The notes: a model not told the origin generated them from the letters alone. DNA of 64,000 bases from Aquicoccus sp. G2-2 (GCF_034555965.1 NZ_JAYDCK010000003.1:1-64000); one strand, 5' to 3'. Counted from the first letter of the stretch, positions 1-8,968 are shown. Program-made: numbers and translations.

Positions 1-31
1 TGTATCCGTCCGGTCCCGCAGCGCTTGACGC

Positions 32-1561
32 CTATTGCGGCGCCCAGTTCCAAGGGGCGAGTTCTTCGATGCGGTTGATCTTGTGATCTGCGATACGCTC
101 GAGAACCCAAGTAAGCCAGGCTTCGGGATTGACGTTGTTCATGCGGGCGGTTTCGATGAGCGTGTAGGCGATCGCCGCGGCCTTGCCGCCACCTTTTGAG
201 CCCATGAAGAGGTAATTTTTCCTGCCAAGGGTCAGGGGTCTGATTGACCGCTCGCAGATATTGTTGTCCAGTTCCAGCTGTCCGTTCTCGAGGTATGGCC
301 GCGCCTTGGGAATGCGACCGAGCGCGTAGCGGATCGCCTCGGCCAGCTTGGTCTTTCCGGATATTTTTGGCAGTTGCTGCTTCAGCCAGCCTTCCAGTTC
401 ATCGAAGACCGGCTTCGCCTGTGCCTGCCGCAGGGCGACGCGTTCGTCGGGGGATTTGTAGCGCGCCTCCTTTTCCACACCATAGAGCCTGGCAATCCGT
501 TCGATGGCGCCCCTGGCGATGACGGACCCATCGCGCTCGAAGACATCCACGAACTTGCGGCGGACATGAACCATGCAGGCTTGTTCCGTGGCGAGGCCTT
601 CGCCAAACAGGCCATTGAAGCCGGTGAAGCCGTCGGCATGCACGGTGCCCTTGTAGCCCGAGAGGTGGGCAGAGGGGTGCTGTCCTTTCCGGTCCACGCT
701 GAACTGATACCACGCGCAGGGCGGCGCCTGTCCGCACCATGGCCTCTCGTCGCGGACGTAACTCCAGAGCCGCGCGGTATGGGCCTTGCCTGTCTTCGCA
801 CCGGTCTGCATCTTGACCGGGGTGTCGTCGGCAAACACGGCGGGCCCGGCGCGCACCAGCTTGCCGATATGCTCGGCCAACGGTTCCAGCAACGCCGTTG
901 AACGCCCGACCCAGTCGGTGAGCGTCGATCGGTGCAGGTCGAGCTTCTCGCGCGCGTAGATCTCCGACTGCCGGTATAATGGCAGATGATCGCAATACTT
1001 GCCGACCAGCACATGCGCGAGAAGACCGGGGCCGGCGCGGCCGCGCTCGATGGGGCGGCTCGGCAACGGTGCCTGCGCGAAGGTCTCGCAGCAGCTGCAG
1101 GCCATGCGCGGACGCACGATCTGGCGGACGACGAAGCGCCCCGGGATGTATTCCAGTTCCTGCGTCACCTCCTCGCCGACTGGGCGCAGGGCGCCGCCAC
1201 ACGAGGCGCAGGCATCGCCCGGAGACAAGACCTCGGTCTGTCGCTCGAGATGATCGGGCAGCGGGGCACGGCTGTGTTGCCGTTTGGCGGGCCTGTCGGA
1301 TTGCGCCGCATCGTCGTCCGCACCGGTTTCGTCATGCTTCGCCTGAGCCGCCCGCGCGATCTCGGTGTCTTCCTGCAGGTCGAAGGCCAGCTGATCGAGG
1401 CTTTCGGATTTCGACCCGAACCGCGCCTTGCGATGGGCCGCCAGCTGCCCTTGCAGGTCTTCCACCTTCAGGGTCAGAGACTTGATCTCCTCGCCCATCA
1501 GGGCGACCAGACCCTTCAGGTCTTCGGCATCGTCCGGCAGGGATTTCAGCGTCTCCAGCAT
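32..1561 (-). CDS. tnpC: IS66 family transposase TnpC
   Basis: The DDE transposase that carries out strand cleavage and transfer for the IS66 element; 509 residues from the chosen ATG. The N-terminus (about 1-60) is a predicted coiled region. Paired cysteines at 118/121 and 155/158 form the family zinc finger. Acidic residues consistent with the catalytic triad are D245 or D246 (FADDTPVK), D310 (HADGF) and E437 (NNICERS). The C-terminal MGSKGGGK and WLTWVLERI stretches are typical of the family. The frame stays open upstream to 1804, but that part would overlap tnpB, so the ATG at 1561 is preferred although no clear ribosome site precedes it. It is the last gene of the tnpABC unit. Confidence 0.93.
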   Translation of the reverse strand: MLETLKSLPDDAEDLKGLVALMGEEIKSLTLKVEDLQGQLAAHRKARFGSKSESLDQLAFDLQEDTEIARAAQAKHDETGADDDAAQSDRPAKRQHSRAPLPDHLERQTEVLSPGDACASCGGALRPVGEEVTQELEYIPGRFVVRQIVRPRMACSCCETFAQAPLPSRPIERGRAGPGLLAHVLVGKYCDHLPLYRQSEIYAREKLDLHRSTLTDWVGRSTALLEPLAEHIGKLVRAGPAVFADDTPVKMQTGAKTGKAHTARLWSYVRDERPWCGQAPPCAWYQFSVDRKGQHPSAHLSGYKGTVHADGFTGFNGLFGEGLATEQACMVHVRRKFVDVFERDGSVIARGAIERIARLYGVEKEARYKSPDERVALRQAQAKPVFDELEGWLKQQLPKISGKTKLAEAIRYALGRIPKARPYLENGQLELDNNICERSIRPLTLGRKNYLFMGSKGGGKAAAIAYTLIETARMNNVNPEAWLTWVLERIADHKINRIEELAPWNWAPQ

Positions 1562-1629
1562 GGCGGGAATATACTGAACCGGCGGCGGGAGTGGAACAAG
1601 GAATGCGCCTAAGCCCCTGTTTTGTTGTA

Positions 1630-1977
1630 TTATCCCGCCTGCAATGGCCGCCATGTCTTTTGCGGCATGCGCCAGTCGATCCCCTCCAGCAGCATCGAGA
1701 GTTGCGACGGACTGAGGCTGACCTTGCCCTCCTTCGCCGCGGGCCAGACGAACCGGCCACGCTCGAGGCGCTTGGAGAACAGGCAGGCCCCCTGGGCATC
1801 CCACCAGATGATCTTCAATAGATCGCCCCGGCGCCCCCGGAACACGAACAGGTGGCCGGAATACGGGTTCTCGGCCAGGACCTTTTCAGCCTGCGCCGCC
1901 AAGGTGTTGAAGCCACGCCGCATGTCTGTCACCCCGGCCGCGAGCCACACCCGCGTATTGCTCGGCACCGGGATCAT
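1630..1977 (-). CDS. tnpB: IS66 accessory protein TnpB (Orf2)
   Basis: A 115-residue protein of the IS66 Orf2-like family, which is required for transposition of IS66-type elements though its biochemical role is unclear. The recognisable family stretches are [13 protein letters not shown] (about 17-29), the central [19 protein letters not shown] (about 42-60) and the C-terminal [10 protein letters not shown]. Its ATG at 1977 overlaps the end of tnpA by four bases, so translation is probably coupled. Length and order are normal for the family. Confidence 0.93.
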   Translation of the reverse strand: MIPVPSNTRVWLAAGVTDMRRGFNTLAAQAEKVLAENPYSGHLFVFRGRRGDLLKIIWWDAQGACLFSKRLERGRFVWPAAKEGKVSLSPSQLSMLLEGIDWRMPQKTWRPLQAG

Positions 1978-2381
1978 GCCATCAGGCCCTGCACGAGCCC
2001 GATAACAGATGACAGCGCCGTCGGTCCTTCAATGACGACCCGTCGCCCATCCGACAGCGTGATGTCGACCCGATGCGCCAGAAGAGGGGCCGATGTCGAA
2101 CCCGCAGTCATCATGGGCGCGTCGTCGGCATCATGGTCGATGGACGACCCCGACACTTCCACCGGCAAGAAGATACCGTCATCTTCCGATGCCATTTGCG
2201 TTTCGTCCGCAGCAGGGGAAAAGCGGGGGTCTTTCAGCCACTTGAAGATCAGGTTCGCGTTCATCGAATAACGACGGGCAACCTGCGCGACCGACACACC
2301 CGGGACCAAAGCCTGCTCGCAGATCGACCGCTTCTCTTCGTCCGCCCAGAACCGCTTCTTCTGGCCCTTCTTGCCCGCCAT
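1974..2381 (-). CDS. tnpA: IS66 accessory protein TnpA, HTH
   Basis: A 135-residue IS66 OrfA-type protein. Residues about 10-52 form a helix-turn-helix like other transposase OrfA proteins ([25 protein letters not shown], then a KWLKDPRF segment). The C-terminal half, including [14 protein letters not shown], is also typical of this subgroup. It is the first gene of the element. The start at 2381 lies 15 bases from a 22-base near-palindrome that could be its operator or part of its promoter. In IS66 elements this protein is presumed to bind DNA and assist TnpC. Confidence 0.88.
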   Translation of the reverse strand: MAGKKGQKKRFWADEEKRSICEQALVPGVSVAQVARRYSMNANLIFKWLKDPRFSPAADETQMASEDDGIFLPVEVSGSSIDHDADDAPMMTAGSTSAPLLAHRVDITLSDGRRVVIEGPTALSSVIGLVQGLMA

Positions 2382-2396
2382 GGAGTGCCCTCATGA

Positions 2397-2418
2397 TGTC
2401 CACTATCGATGGTGGACA
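2397..2418. promoter_or_regulatory. near-perfect 22-bp palindrome upstream of tnpA
   Basis: The two arms TGTCCAC and GTGGACA flank a central ATCGAT, with one mismatched pair in 22 bases. It sits just upstream of the tnpA start on the minus strand and inside the IS66 terminal repeats. It may be an operator or a transposase-binding site; this is inferred from position and symmetry only. Confidence 0.45.
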
Positions 2419-2470
2419 CTATCAGCCTTGGATTCCGCCCGTTAGAGCGGCGTCAGCGGACGGATACGGT

Positions 2471-2828
2471 AGAGTAACCGTGAAACGCGGCGGATGCCGT
2501 AACCACGTTTTACTGAAGCGTTCGCAATGCGCTCGAGCAGACGACGACAGCGTCGTGCATCACCAGGCTGGCTGGGGCGCTCGCTGACAGCTTTCGGCGC
2601 TGTTTTCGATACCACGGCAGCACCGACGTCGAAATGCTCGCTCGGAACGTTTTCAGCGCTGGATTGTTGATCCGCAGTGCCTCCGTAGCTATTGGAGATC
2701 TGGGTCATCCGGTCTCTTATGCGCCAGAACCCATCCCTTCGTCGCAGATAGAGAACCCTTGAACATCGTCCTTTTTTTACCGACAACGCGGCGAGTCCAT
2801 CTCAACAACGGCGATGCTCGGTCAGGAG
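2471..2828. other. gap between IS66 and recombinase gene
   Basis: No convincing gene. A minus-strand open frame of 114 codons (2442-2786) crosses the IS66 end and resembles nothing I recognise. It may be a remnant of whatever the element inserted into. Confidence 0.4.
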
Positions 2829-3746
2829 TCAAAACTTCCCGAAATCCGGATGATCTCTGTAGGCGTCGGCAACAGGCGTGCCTTCGTCAAGCGCCGCGTC
2901 GAGATCATCATCGACAGTCTGGTCGTTCGCCGGCATGTCCCGAGACGCGTCCCAAGACCAGTTCGGCGCGACGATGACCAGTTCGTCCTCCATCTCCTTG
3001 CGCAACAAAAGTTCCTCTTCCGCGCGCTTGAGTGGCTTCCGGATGCTACTCTCCGTCCATAGCCGGCGTTCATCACGCTTTTCACTGATGAGATTGTGAG
3101 GTCCATCGCGGTTCACCAGTTGCACCTTCTCGCGAAGGGTCATCTTCTCAAAGCCCGGCGTGCGTTCAATGAAATCAGCAAGCTCTTGCGCTTTGCGGTC
3201 AGCTCTCGCCGCGTTTGAGATCGCACCTTTGCGCTGTGCTGCAGGGAGGTTGGTCGTATTTCCGAGTTTGCCCCCGCGTTTCTTTGCACGGGCCATGCCT
3301 TCGCGCGCCCGATCTGCGATTTCGTCACGATCACGCTGGGCTTCATGAAGACGATGCTCCAGGCGTTGGTGTCCAACCCGGCGACGTTCGGCGATGGAGA
3401 TCGCCGGCACGTCACTCCCGAAGATGTATTCCAGCACGGCCGGGTGACGTGCGAGGCGGTCCACACTGGGAACTAAAATTACCGCATTGTTCTCCCTGGC
3501 TATCTTGAGAGCCCGCCGCAGCCCAGGACGATACAGGTGCCCTTGCACGCCTGCAGCAGAGCAATCATCTTCTTCGATCGTCAGCAGCTTCAGCTTCCTC
3601 TCATCACAGAAACCACGCACCACATAGGCCTGCTCATCAAGACTACCACCTTCCAGTGCCTGTCTAGGGGTAGATACACGGATGTAGCCAACAACGTCTT
3701 GCAAGGTGTCTTCTTCTTGTGTGTTTGTATTCTGTGATAGGCTCAA
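2829..3746 (-). CDS. serine recombinase / resolvase family protein
   Basis: A 305-residue protein. Its first 110 or so residues are the resolvase catalytic fold: GYIRVSTPRQA at 20-30 places the nucleophilic serine at 25, and VPSVDRLARHPAVLEYI near 93-109 matches the conserved active-site arginine region. A helical stretch (DEIADRAREGMARAKKRGGKLGN) resembles the long E-helix that follows the catalytic domain. The C-terminus, after about 185, is charged and helical and lacks an obvious resolvase helix-turn-helix or the zinc and coiled-coil parts of large serine integrases. Such proteins make site-specific DNA exchanges. It is flanked by IS66 and the nuclease-like pair, so a mobile-element role is likely. 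The target site is unknown. Confidence 0.8.
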   Translation of the reverse strand: MSLSQNTNTQEEDTLQDVVGYIRVSTPRQALEGGSLDEQAYVVRGFCDERKLKLLTIEEDDCSAAGVQGHLYRPGLRRALKIARENNAVILVPSVDRLARHPAVLEYIFGSDVPAISIAERRRVGHQRLEHRLHEAQRDRDEIADRAREGMARAKKRGGKLGNTTNLPAAQRKGAISNAARADRKAQELADFIERTPGFEKMTLREKVQLVNRDGPHNLISEKRDERRLWTESSIRKPLKRAEEELLLRKEMEDELVIVAPNWSWDASRDMPANDQTVDDDLDAALDEGTPVADAYRDHPDFGKF

Positions 3747-3855
3747 GCGCCTTGTTTTCTTACTTCTATTATATGTTCATTACTAAAGCAAAGAGATTAG
3801 CCATTATCACACCTAGGGGGCGGTCGCACCTTGGATGGTTTCGGACGGCAAGGCA

Positions 3856-4257
3856 TCACCCTTGCAGATGATTCAGGATGCGATCCAACTCAGCGGCCGT
3901 AGTTATCTTGAAGCAGATTAGGTCTGCGTGCCCCAGTTCGCGCATCGACTTCAGGGCTGAATGACGGCCGTAGATGGGTTTGCCGTTCGAGCCTTTGGCG
4001 GCGAACAGTGCCGATGCGGGCGATGATTGGAAATGGAGTCCAGGCTTGTCGATCAAGCCGCCGACGCGCGTGTGCGCAACCCAGAAGTTGGCCGGGGTCT
4101 TCGGCCCTTTCTCGAACATCACCTCGGCACGGTCTCGGTCCCTGCAGCGCAACAGATACCGCGCCGCGAGCTTGCCCTGGTGGCCGGAGGGATGCTCCAT
4201 CGCCTGCGCGTCGAGATGCGCCAGGCAGGCCAACTTCAGCTCGTCCCGGTCCATCAT
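3856..4257 (-). CDS. small protein coupled to DUF262/HNH gene, function unknown
   Basis: A 133-residue soluble protein that I do not recognise. The ATG at 4257 overlaps the stop of the upstream DUF262/HNH gene (ATGA), so the two are almost certainly co-translated. The upstream extension of the frame lies inside that gene and is ignored. Visible features are a helical N-terminus (DELKLACLAHLDAQAMEH), a central segment with NFWVAHTRVGGLIDKPG, then GKPIYGRHSALKSM and a C-terminal helix. No signal peptide or membrane segment is seen. The coupling suggests a partner of the nuclease-like protein: a specificity or regulatory subunit, or an immunity protein. This is inference from context only. Confidence 0.7.
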   Translation of the reverse strand: MMDRDELKLACLAHLDAQAMEHPSGHQGKLAARYLLRCRDRDRAEVMFEKGPKTPANFWVAHTRVGGLIDKPGLHFQSSPASALFAAKGSNGKPIYGRHSALKSMRELGHADLICFKITTAAELDRILNHLQG

Positions 4258-6017
4258 GCTGGCTCCTTCTCGGTTAGAGCCAGTAGCCGCCGGCGGATCA
4301 GTCGTTCCCGACCGCGCACGAACTCGGGCAGCATGGCCGTGGTCCACAGATCCGGTGTGTGCTCTATCATGTGTCGATCGCGGTAGGTGTCGCTCCGGCC
4401 AGTGATCCAGGCCTCGAACGGCAGATCGCTTTTCTCCAGGTTCTCCTGGCTTGGCAGCAGCTGCAGATTGCCGAGGCGATTGACGGCATCCGTGATCTCT
4501 CGGATGCGATGTTCGGGCAGGTTCATGCCCATCAGGATTCGGCGCGCCGCACGGGCCTGTGGGATGATGTGATCGACATGGTAGATGGTCCCGTTCCAGT
4601 CGAGATCGTTATAAAGCAACGACAGCGCGAGGAATGTCTTGGGCTTTCCATGCTTGAGCTCCAGAAGTTCCTCGACACCGCGTTCATCCAGACGTGTCAG
4701 GCGACCGCCGATGGCCAGCGCATGATAGAGCTGGGCTTCGGGGAAGTCCCGGGACGCTTGCCGCGCGTCCTTAAGGGTTGAACGAGCGACAGAAATGGTC
4801 CTGTCCGAGGTTCCGGCGAAGACGCCCATCAGCAGACTGTTGAGAAGCCAGCGCTGCGTCGCCCGTCCGTTCTGTCGGTCGAATTCCGATGAGCCGCGCA
4901 GCGTCAAGCTAGGCGCGTGGAACAGGAACCAGGCTATCGGCAGCACAGCATTCAATGACGAGAGGTTCTCGGCAGAGATCCCGAGCGCGTTCAGAAACCG
5001 GAAGCTGCGCTCGATCGCATCCTTGATAGCCGGCCATTGTCGCTCGATCTCCGCAATCGACTGTGTGGTGAAGTTAGAGACATTGTATTTCACGTCGAAG
5101 CCGCACAGCACCAGGCAGGCCTTTAGCACGAAATCCCTGGTGATCTTGTTCGGGCTGCCCAGGCCGGTGTTGATGTGATCGACGAATCCGAACACCATGT
5201 CGCGGGCCGAGCCAGTCTCCCATTTCGAGGTGATCAGCGACATCATCAGGTCGGACTTGGACAACTTGGTGCCACCGTCGTTGGCGCGGACGAAGATATC
5301 GAGCACCCGATCCACGGATCGGCTGATCTCGGTGTAGTAGTTGACCAATTCGTCGACCCAGATCATCTGGTGTAGGCGGTGTAGGGCAGAGGTGATCAAC
5401 TCACGATCGTAGGCGGTCACCCCGTGATGTAATTGCCCCAGCGTTGCCTCGATCAACTCCTCCAGCTTGTCCTTGGTGCGGTAGTTCAGAATGTCACCCA
5501 GCCGGAACCAGTGATGGCGATAATCGTTGCGTGGAGGCAGGGCGTGGAACCGCAGCCCATAGCTGACGCCGAGATCAGTGTCTTTCTCCTCGTAGTCCTC
5601 GGAGGGGTCCTGCAATAGATCCAGGTAGAGGGTTTTTTCCACCCAGGCATCCGCACTCGCGCGACGCTTGTGCTTGATCTTTTCCGAGAAGGTGCCGCGC
5701 AGGGCGATCAGCAGCGACGTCATGCGTTGTTGGCCGTCCAGCACCAGCGTCACGTCCCGGCCGTCGGCAGACGCGGTCAAGTTCTGCATCCCCGGCTTCC
5801 AGTTCTCGATGAAATTGTAGATCTTCAGGTCACGCTTCATGTCTTCATCGATGGCCCAGAACATGAAAGAACTGATCGGATAGCCTTTCATGAGCGAGTC
5901 GATGAGCGTCACCACCTGGTCCGCGTTCCAGACGAATGGCCGCTGGATGGCCGGCAGGAAGTAGCGGGTATTCACATCCGCAAGGAGGTTTCCGATCGTG
6001 ATAGTAGCGTAGGTCAT
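4254..6017 (-). CDS. DUF262 / DUF1524-type HNH protein (GmrSD-like)
   Basis: A 587-residue protein with the layout of GmrSD-type enzymes. The N-terminal DUF262 (ParB/sulfiredoxin-like NTPase) domain shows PAIQRPFVW (22-30) and LDGQQRMTSLL (93-103), the motif used for nucleotide handling. A C-terminal HNH-like part follows (YHVDHIIPQ at 479-487 and NRLGNLQLL at 513-521, then SQENLEKSD). In characterised relatives (GmrSD, type IV restriction) the two domains cooperate to cut modified phage DNA. The start ATG at 6017 has only a weak purine-rich site upstream. It leads a two-gene operon with the small downstream protein and sits in a mobile region, which supports an anti-phage role. Activity against modified DNA is inference. 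Confidence 0.85.
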   Translation of the reverse strand: MTYATITIGNLLADVNTRYFLPAIQRPFVWNADQVVTLIDSLMKGYPISSFMFWAIDEDMKRDLKIYNFIENWKPGMQNLTASADGRDVTLVLDGQQRMTSLLIALRGTFSEKIKHKRRASADAWVEKTLYLDLLQDPSEDYEEKDTDLGVSYGLRFHALPPRNDYRHHWFRLGDILNYRTKDKLEELIEATLGQLHHGVTAYDRELITSALHRLHQMIWVDELVNYYTEISRSVDRVLDIFVRANDGGTKLSKSDLMMSLITSKWETGSARDMVFGFVDHINTGLGSPNKITRDFVLKACLVLCGFDVKYNVSNFTTQSIAEIERQWPAIKDAIERSFRFLNALGISAENLSSLNAVLPIAWFLFHAPSLTLRGSSEFDRQNGRATQRWLLNSLLMGVFAGTSDRTISVARSTLKDARQASRDFPEAQLYHALAIGGRLTRLDERGVEELLELKHGKPKTFLALSLLYNDLDWNGTIYHVDHIIPQARAARRILMGMNLPEHRIREITDAVNRLGNLQLLPSQENLEKSDLPFEAWITGRSDTYRDRHMIEHTPDLWTTAMLPEFVRGRERLIRRRLLALTEKEPA

Positions 6018-6387
6018 TTGTGTCCCAACGTAGATATTCTCATATAAATCAGACGGAGATTTAAAATCTCGCGCCTCAATCTAAGCGCGCATTCCCTGTT
6101 GAGACAACAAGTCTCCTCAGAGTGTGACAGAATGACTTTGGTCTGGGAATTTCTACAAAACGCATCTCGCTCTCCGCTCCTCACGACGTCCAATTTTTCC
6201 AACTAGAACAACTGTTTGTCGTGACATGTCAAGCTGTGCGGGATGGCTAACTGTATGGATGGGCAGAACGAAAACCTTGTAGCGGCTTTCGCAGCCGTGC
6301 TGTTCGCACTACGGCTAGAAGCAGGGCTTGCGCAAGACGCGCAGCCAAGCGTGCTCAGCGAATGTTTATTCATCTCCGTTGGCGATG
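6018..6387. other. gap upstream of DUF262/HNH gene
   Basis: No gene supported. It must carry the promoter of the minus-strand DUF262 operon. A 15-base palindrome (arms GAGATTT and AAATCTC, 6056-6070) lies about 40 bases upstream of that start and could be an operator. The rest is AT-richer than the core DNA to the right. Confidence 0.4.
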
Positions 6388-6789
6388 TCACCTCCCAAAC
6401 ATGGCCCTGAGCGCCGCCTGCGAGCGGCTGGTCAGACGAGGATCAGTGTGATCGGATGCCTGCCGGATCTCCTTGAGCCAGCCACGTTCATTCACGGTGA
6501 CAGGATCGCCGAAAATCTCGACAACCGCTTTGGCTGCGGTCGGACCAATCGCCTGCTCCAATGCGAGCTGCATCATGTATGCAGGATCACACTCAAGAGC
6601 GCGCGCTAATGCCGGCACGCGATCGAGGGCCAGCTTGGAGGCACCTTGCTTGATCATCGTGATCATGTTCGGATTCGAGTATCCGGCCTGTGCAGCGATC
6701 TCGGCCTGACTCTTCTTTGCTTTGAGCTCGAGCACCCGGCGTTCGACATACTTCGCCAACCGTGTGTCTGCGTGCGGTTTCTTGGTCAT
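6388..6789 (-). CDS. XRE-family helix-turn-helix regulator
   Basis: A 133-residue DNA-binding protein. A lambda-repressor-type HTH spans about residues 24-70: KKSQAEIAAQAGYSNPNMITMIKQG, then a second helix pair ending ALARALECDPAYMM. The C-terminal half is a short helical extension (VVEIFGDPVTVNERGWLKEIRQ) of unknown role. The ATG at 6789 is chosen because a GAGGAGAAAGCG site lies directly upstream; the longer frame to 7023 lacks one. It lies between the DUF262 pair and the AlpA-type gene, both on the same strand, so it may control the island or the defence-like pair. Its operator is not known. Confidence 0.82.
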   Translation of the reverse strand: MTKKPHADTRLAKYVERRVLELKAKKSQAEIAAQAGYSNPNMITMIKQGASKLALDRVPALARALECDPAYMMQLALEQAIGPTAAKAVVEIFGDPVTVNERGWLKEIRQASDHTDPRLTSRSQAALRAMFGR

Positions 6790-7109
6790 CGCTTTCTCCT
6801 CAGATATGACGCAGCGCGTGTTGCATGATTTCTTTATAGCGAGAGTGAGTATGGGGGCGTGTGGCGGGAGAGTGTCTCGCTCGCAAACAAGCGCTCGACA
6901 AGCCGCCAGGAGCAAGTTCGCCAACGGCGGGCGATTCTTGGTTGGTCGACGACACGCAATTTGCTGAAAAGGAAACGCGGTTCTCCCTTCAGAGACGGAA
7001 ATGAAGATTTCGTTCCCTGTCAATCATGAAGAAAGCACTGGAATAAGAGGGGTTTGCTCGGAGCGACCAGAGCCGCTCCGGCGTGGGATCAGGTTTGTGG
7101 AAGTGACCG
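6790..7109. other. gap between XRE and AlpA-type genes
   Basis: No gene supported on either strand. It holds the ribosome site and presumably the promoter of the XRE gene. I see no repeat or hairpin of note. Confidence 0.35.
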
Positions 7110-7346
7110 TCAGCCGGCCATCAAGGCATCCGGCTCGAAATCCAGACGGGTGACAAGGCCGCAAACGCACTTGCCTTCCCATTCCTCGATGTCGGCAAGG
7201 CGCCAGCGAGTAGTCGTCCCTCCCAGTTTGACAGCAAGCGGGAATTCACCCTCGCGTTTCCAGCGCCAGATCGTGTCCTTCGACACTCCGAAACGCTGTG
7301 CGACCTGATCGGCGGAAAGATAAAGATTTTCGGCGAGATGGTTCAT
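7110..7346 (-). CDS. AlpA-type helix-turn-helix / excisionase-like protein
   Basis: A 78-residue member of the AlpA/MerR-like HTH_17 group. The motif runs YLSADQVAQRFGVSKDTIWRW (about 9-29), followed by a beta-wing (FPLAVKLGGTTTRWRLADIEEWEG). Such proteins in islands and prophages act as transcription factors for the integrase or as recombination directionality factors. A GGAG site lies seven bases from the ATG at 7346 but only two from an in-frame ATG at 7352, so the inner start is preferred. It is the last gene before the tRNA and so next to the presumed attachment site. No integrase is visible between them. Confidence 0.82.
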   Translation of the reverse strand: MNHLAENLYLSADQVAQRFGVSKDTIWRWKREGEFPLAVKLGGTTTRWRLADIEEWEGKCVCGLVTRLDFEPDALMAG

Positions 7347-7676
7347 CGGCATTCTCCAAGATTAGTTTCGTATGAATGCTGACCCAAGCTTCATCAGGCT
7401 CGGCCAACATTCACCCTATAGCGATCCGTCTGAGGAACTGCGCCAAGAGGCCGGAAAAACTTCAGCGACCGCTTATCTTTTCGAAGAGAGCGACTTTCTT
7501 GCAACATCGCGAAGGACATGCGTCAATTACTACCGCAGAGCAAGTGATATGGAAAACCGCAGCAGGTGATCGCAGTCAGCTGCAAGTAATGGTGTAGACT
7601 TTGGTGGCAAGAATGGTGGTATATTTTTTATATTAACAGTGAAATATATTAAAAACAACAACTTGACCATTAGCGA
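7347..7676. other. island edge next to tRNA-Ser
   Basis: No convincing gene; a 65-codon plus-strand frame at 7372-7569 resembles nothing I know. The last 70 bases before the tRNA are strongly AT-rich with short ATATT repeats, which fits an attachment-site region. No second copy of the tRNA 3' end is present in the window. Confidence 0.45.
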
Positions 7677-7766
7677 TGGCGGAGGAGGTGGGATTCGAAC
7701 CCACGGTGGGCGTTAACCCACGCCGGTTTTCAAGACCGGTGCATTCGACCACTCTGCCACTCCTCC
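7677..7766 (-). tRNA. tRNA-Ser (anticodon TGA)
   Basis: Read on the minus strand the gene begins GGAGGAGTGGCAGAGTGG and ends with a matching CTCCTCC acceptor arm, a G discriminator and an encoded CCA. The anticodon loop CTTGAAA gives TGA, which reads UCN serine codons. A long variable arm (about 90 bases in total) and the GGTTCGAATCCC T-loop fit tRNA-Ser. Its 3' end faces the accessory region at lower coordinates, the classic orientation for island insertion. Confidence 0.97.
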
Positions 7767-7901
7767 GGTTGCGGCCTGAGTAGTCAAGGATGAGCGATTC
7801 TGGAAGACGTTGAATGTGTGTCATGGTTGCCGGAATCTGTTGCAAAATAATGTTAGATGGGCATTATAGTGCAGATTGACGTCGTGATCAGGGAGGATCG
7901 T

Positions 7902-8951
7902 ATGACAAATCGCAGAGGATTTATGGCGGTAATGAGTGGCGCGATGGTGGCGCTGGGTTTGACGGGTGGGGCCGCGCTGGCGCAGGAAGTGACGCTTAAG
8001 CTGCACCACTTTCTGCCGCCGCAAGCCAATGTTCCGCGTCAGGTGCTTGATGTCTGGGCGGACAAGGTGGAGGCCGACAGTGGCGGGCGGATCAAGATTG
8101 ACCGCTATCCTTCGATGCAACTTGGAGGCAAGCCGCCAGAGTTGATGGATCAGGCTTTGGACGGTGTTGCGGATATCGTCTGGACCGTGGTGGGCTATAC
8201 GCCGGGGCGGTTCCCATCGACGGAAGTATTCGAGCAGCCGTTCTTTGTTAGCAATGCGCGGGCCGCGTCCTATGCATATTGGAAGATGTTCGAAGAGCAT
8301 ATGAAGGACACAGAGTTCAAGGATCTGCACATCCTTGCAACATGGGTGCATGGGCCAGGGCTGATCCATACCAAGGATCCGGTTCACAAACCAAGCGACC
8401 TGAACGGGATGAAAATCCGCGGTGGGTCACGCACGGTGAACACACTTCTGGAAATGGTCGGAGCCACGCCAGTGGGGATGCCGGTGCCGGCGGTCTCGGA
8501 GGGGCTTTCCAAGGGGGTGATCGACGGGACGACGATTCCGTGGGAGGTGACAACTTCGCTAAAGGTGCCGGAACTGGTGCATAACCACACCGAATTCGAA
8601 GGGCCGGGCCTTTACACGCTGACGTTTGTTCTGGCGATGAACAAGGCGAAATACGAGAGCCTGCCGGATGACTTGAGACAGGTGATCGACGACAATTCAG
8701 GCCTGGAACTTTCGGTTTTCGCCGGTGGCACGCAGGCGGATGCGGATGGCCCGGCGCGGCAGATCGCGGTTGATCTTGGCAACAACATCATCACCATAAA
8801 CGAAGAGGATGCGAAACAGTGGCGCACGCTTGTTCAGCCGATCTATGACAGTTGGGTGGCAGATATGAATAAGCGCGGCATTGACGGTCAGGCGCTGATT
8901 GACGAGGCGCAAAAGCTGATGGCCGAATACGAGGAACAGCATAAGAGCTGA
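7902..8951 (+). CDS. TRAP transporter solute-binding protein, DctP family
   Basis: A 349-residue periplasmic protein that delivers a carboxylate-type ligand to a TRAP permease. The signal peptide ends near residue 27 (ALA-QE) and begins with NRRGFM, so Tat export is possible. The mature protein shows the DctP fold pattern: VTLKLHHFLPP at its start, the SMQLGG segment, KIRGG with the ligand-pairing arginine in the middle, and a helical C-terminus. The ATG at 7902 is preceded by GGGAGGATCGT. No small or large permease gene (dctQ/dctM) lies nearby, so this is an orphan binding protein whose membrane partner must be elsewhere. The ligand cannot be read from the sequence. Confidence 0.9.
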   Translation: MTNRRGFMAVMSGAMVALGLTGGAALAQEVTLKLHHFLPPQANVPRQVLDVWADKVEADSGGRIKIDRYPSMQLGGKPPELMDQALDGVADIVWTVVGYTPGRFPSTEVFEQPFFVSNARAASYAYWKMFEEHMKDTEFKDLHILATWVHGPGLIHTKDPVHKPSDLNGMKIRGGSRTVNTLLEMVGATPVGMPVPAVSEGLSKGVIDGTTIPWEVTTSLKVPELVHNHTEFEGPGLYTLTFVLAMNKAKYESLPDDLRQVIDDNSGLELSVFAGGTQADADGPARQIAVDLGNNIITINEEDAKQWRTLVQPIYDSWVADMNKRGIDGQALIDEAQKLMAEYEEQHKS

Positions 8952-8968
8952 ACCGCGACGCGGTAGAA

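Larger units (their letters stand above)
1..2470 (-). mobile_element. IS66-family insertion sequence, left tip cut by window edge
   Basis: Three minus-strand genes in the order tnpA-tnpB-tnpC, the standard IS66 set, lie between imperfect terminal inverted repeats. The left repeat starts at the window edge (GTATCCGTCCG at 2-12). Its exact reverse complement lies at 2457-2467, and similarity continues a few bases further inward. The outermost bases and any target duplication on the left are outside the window, so the true ends are not fixed. All three genes look full length, so the element may still be active. Confidence 0.9.

Noticed and set aside
2442-2786. 114-codon minus-strand frame crossing the IS66 end
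   Set aside because: It includes the inverted repeat of the element and shows no known domain; at most a remnant.
7902-8951. full TRAP transporter operon
   Set aside because: Only the binding protein is present; the genes on either side are not dctQ or dctM.
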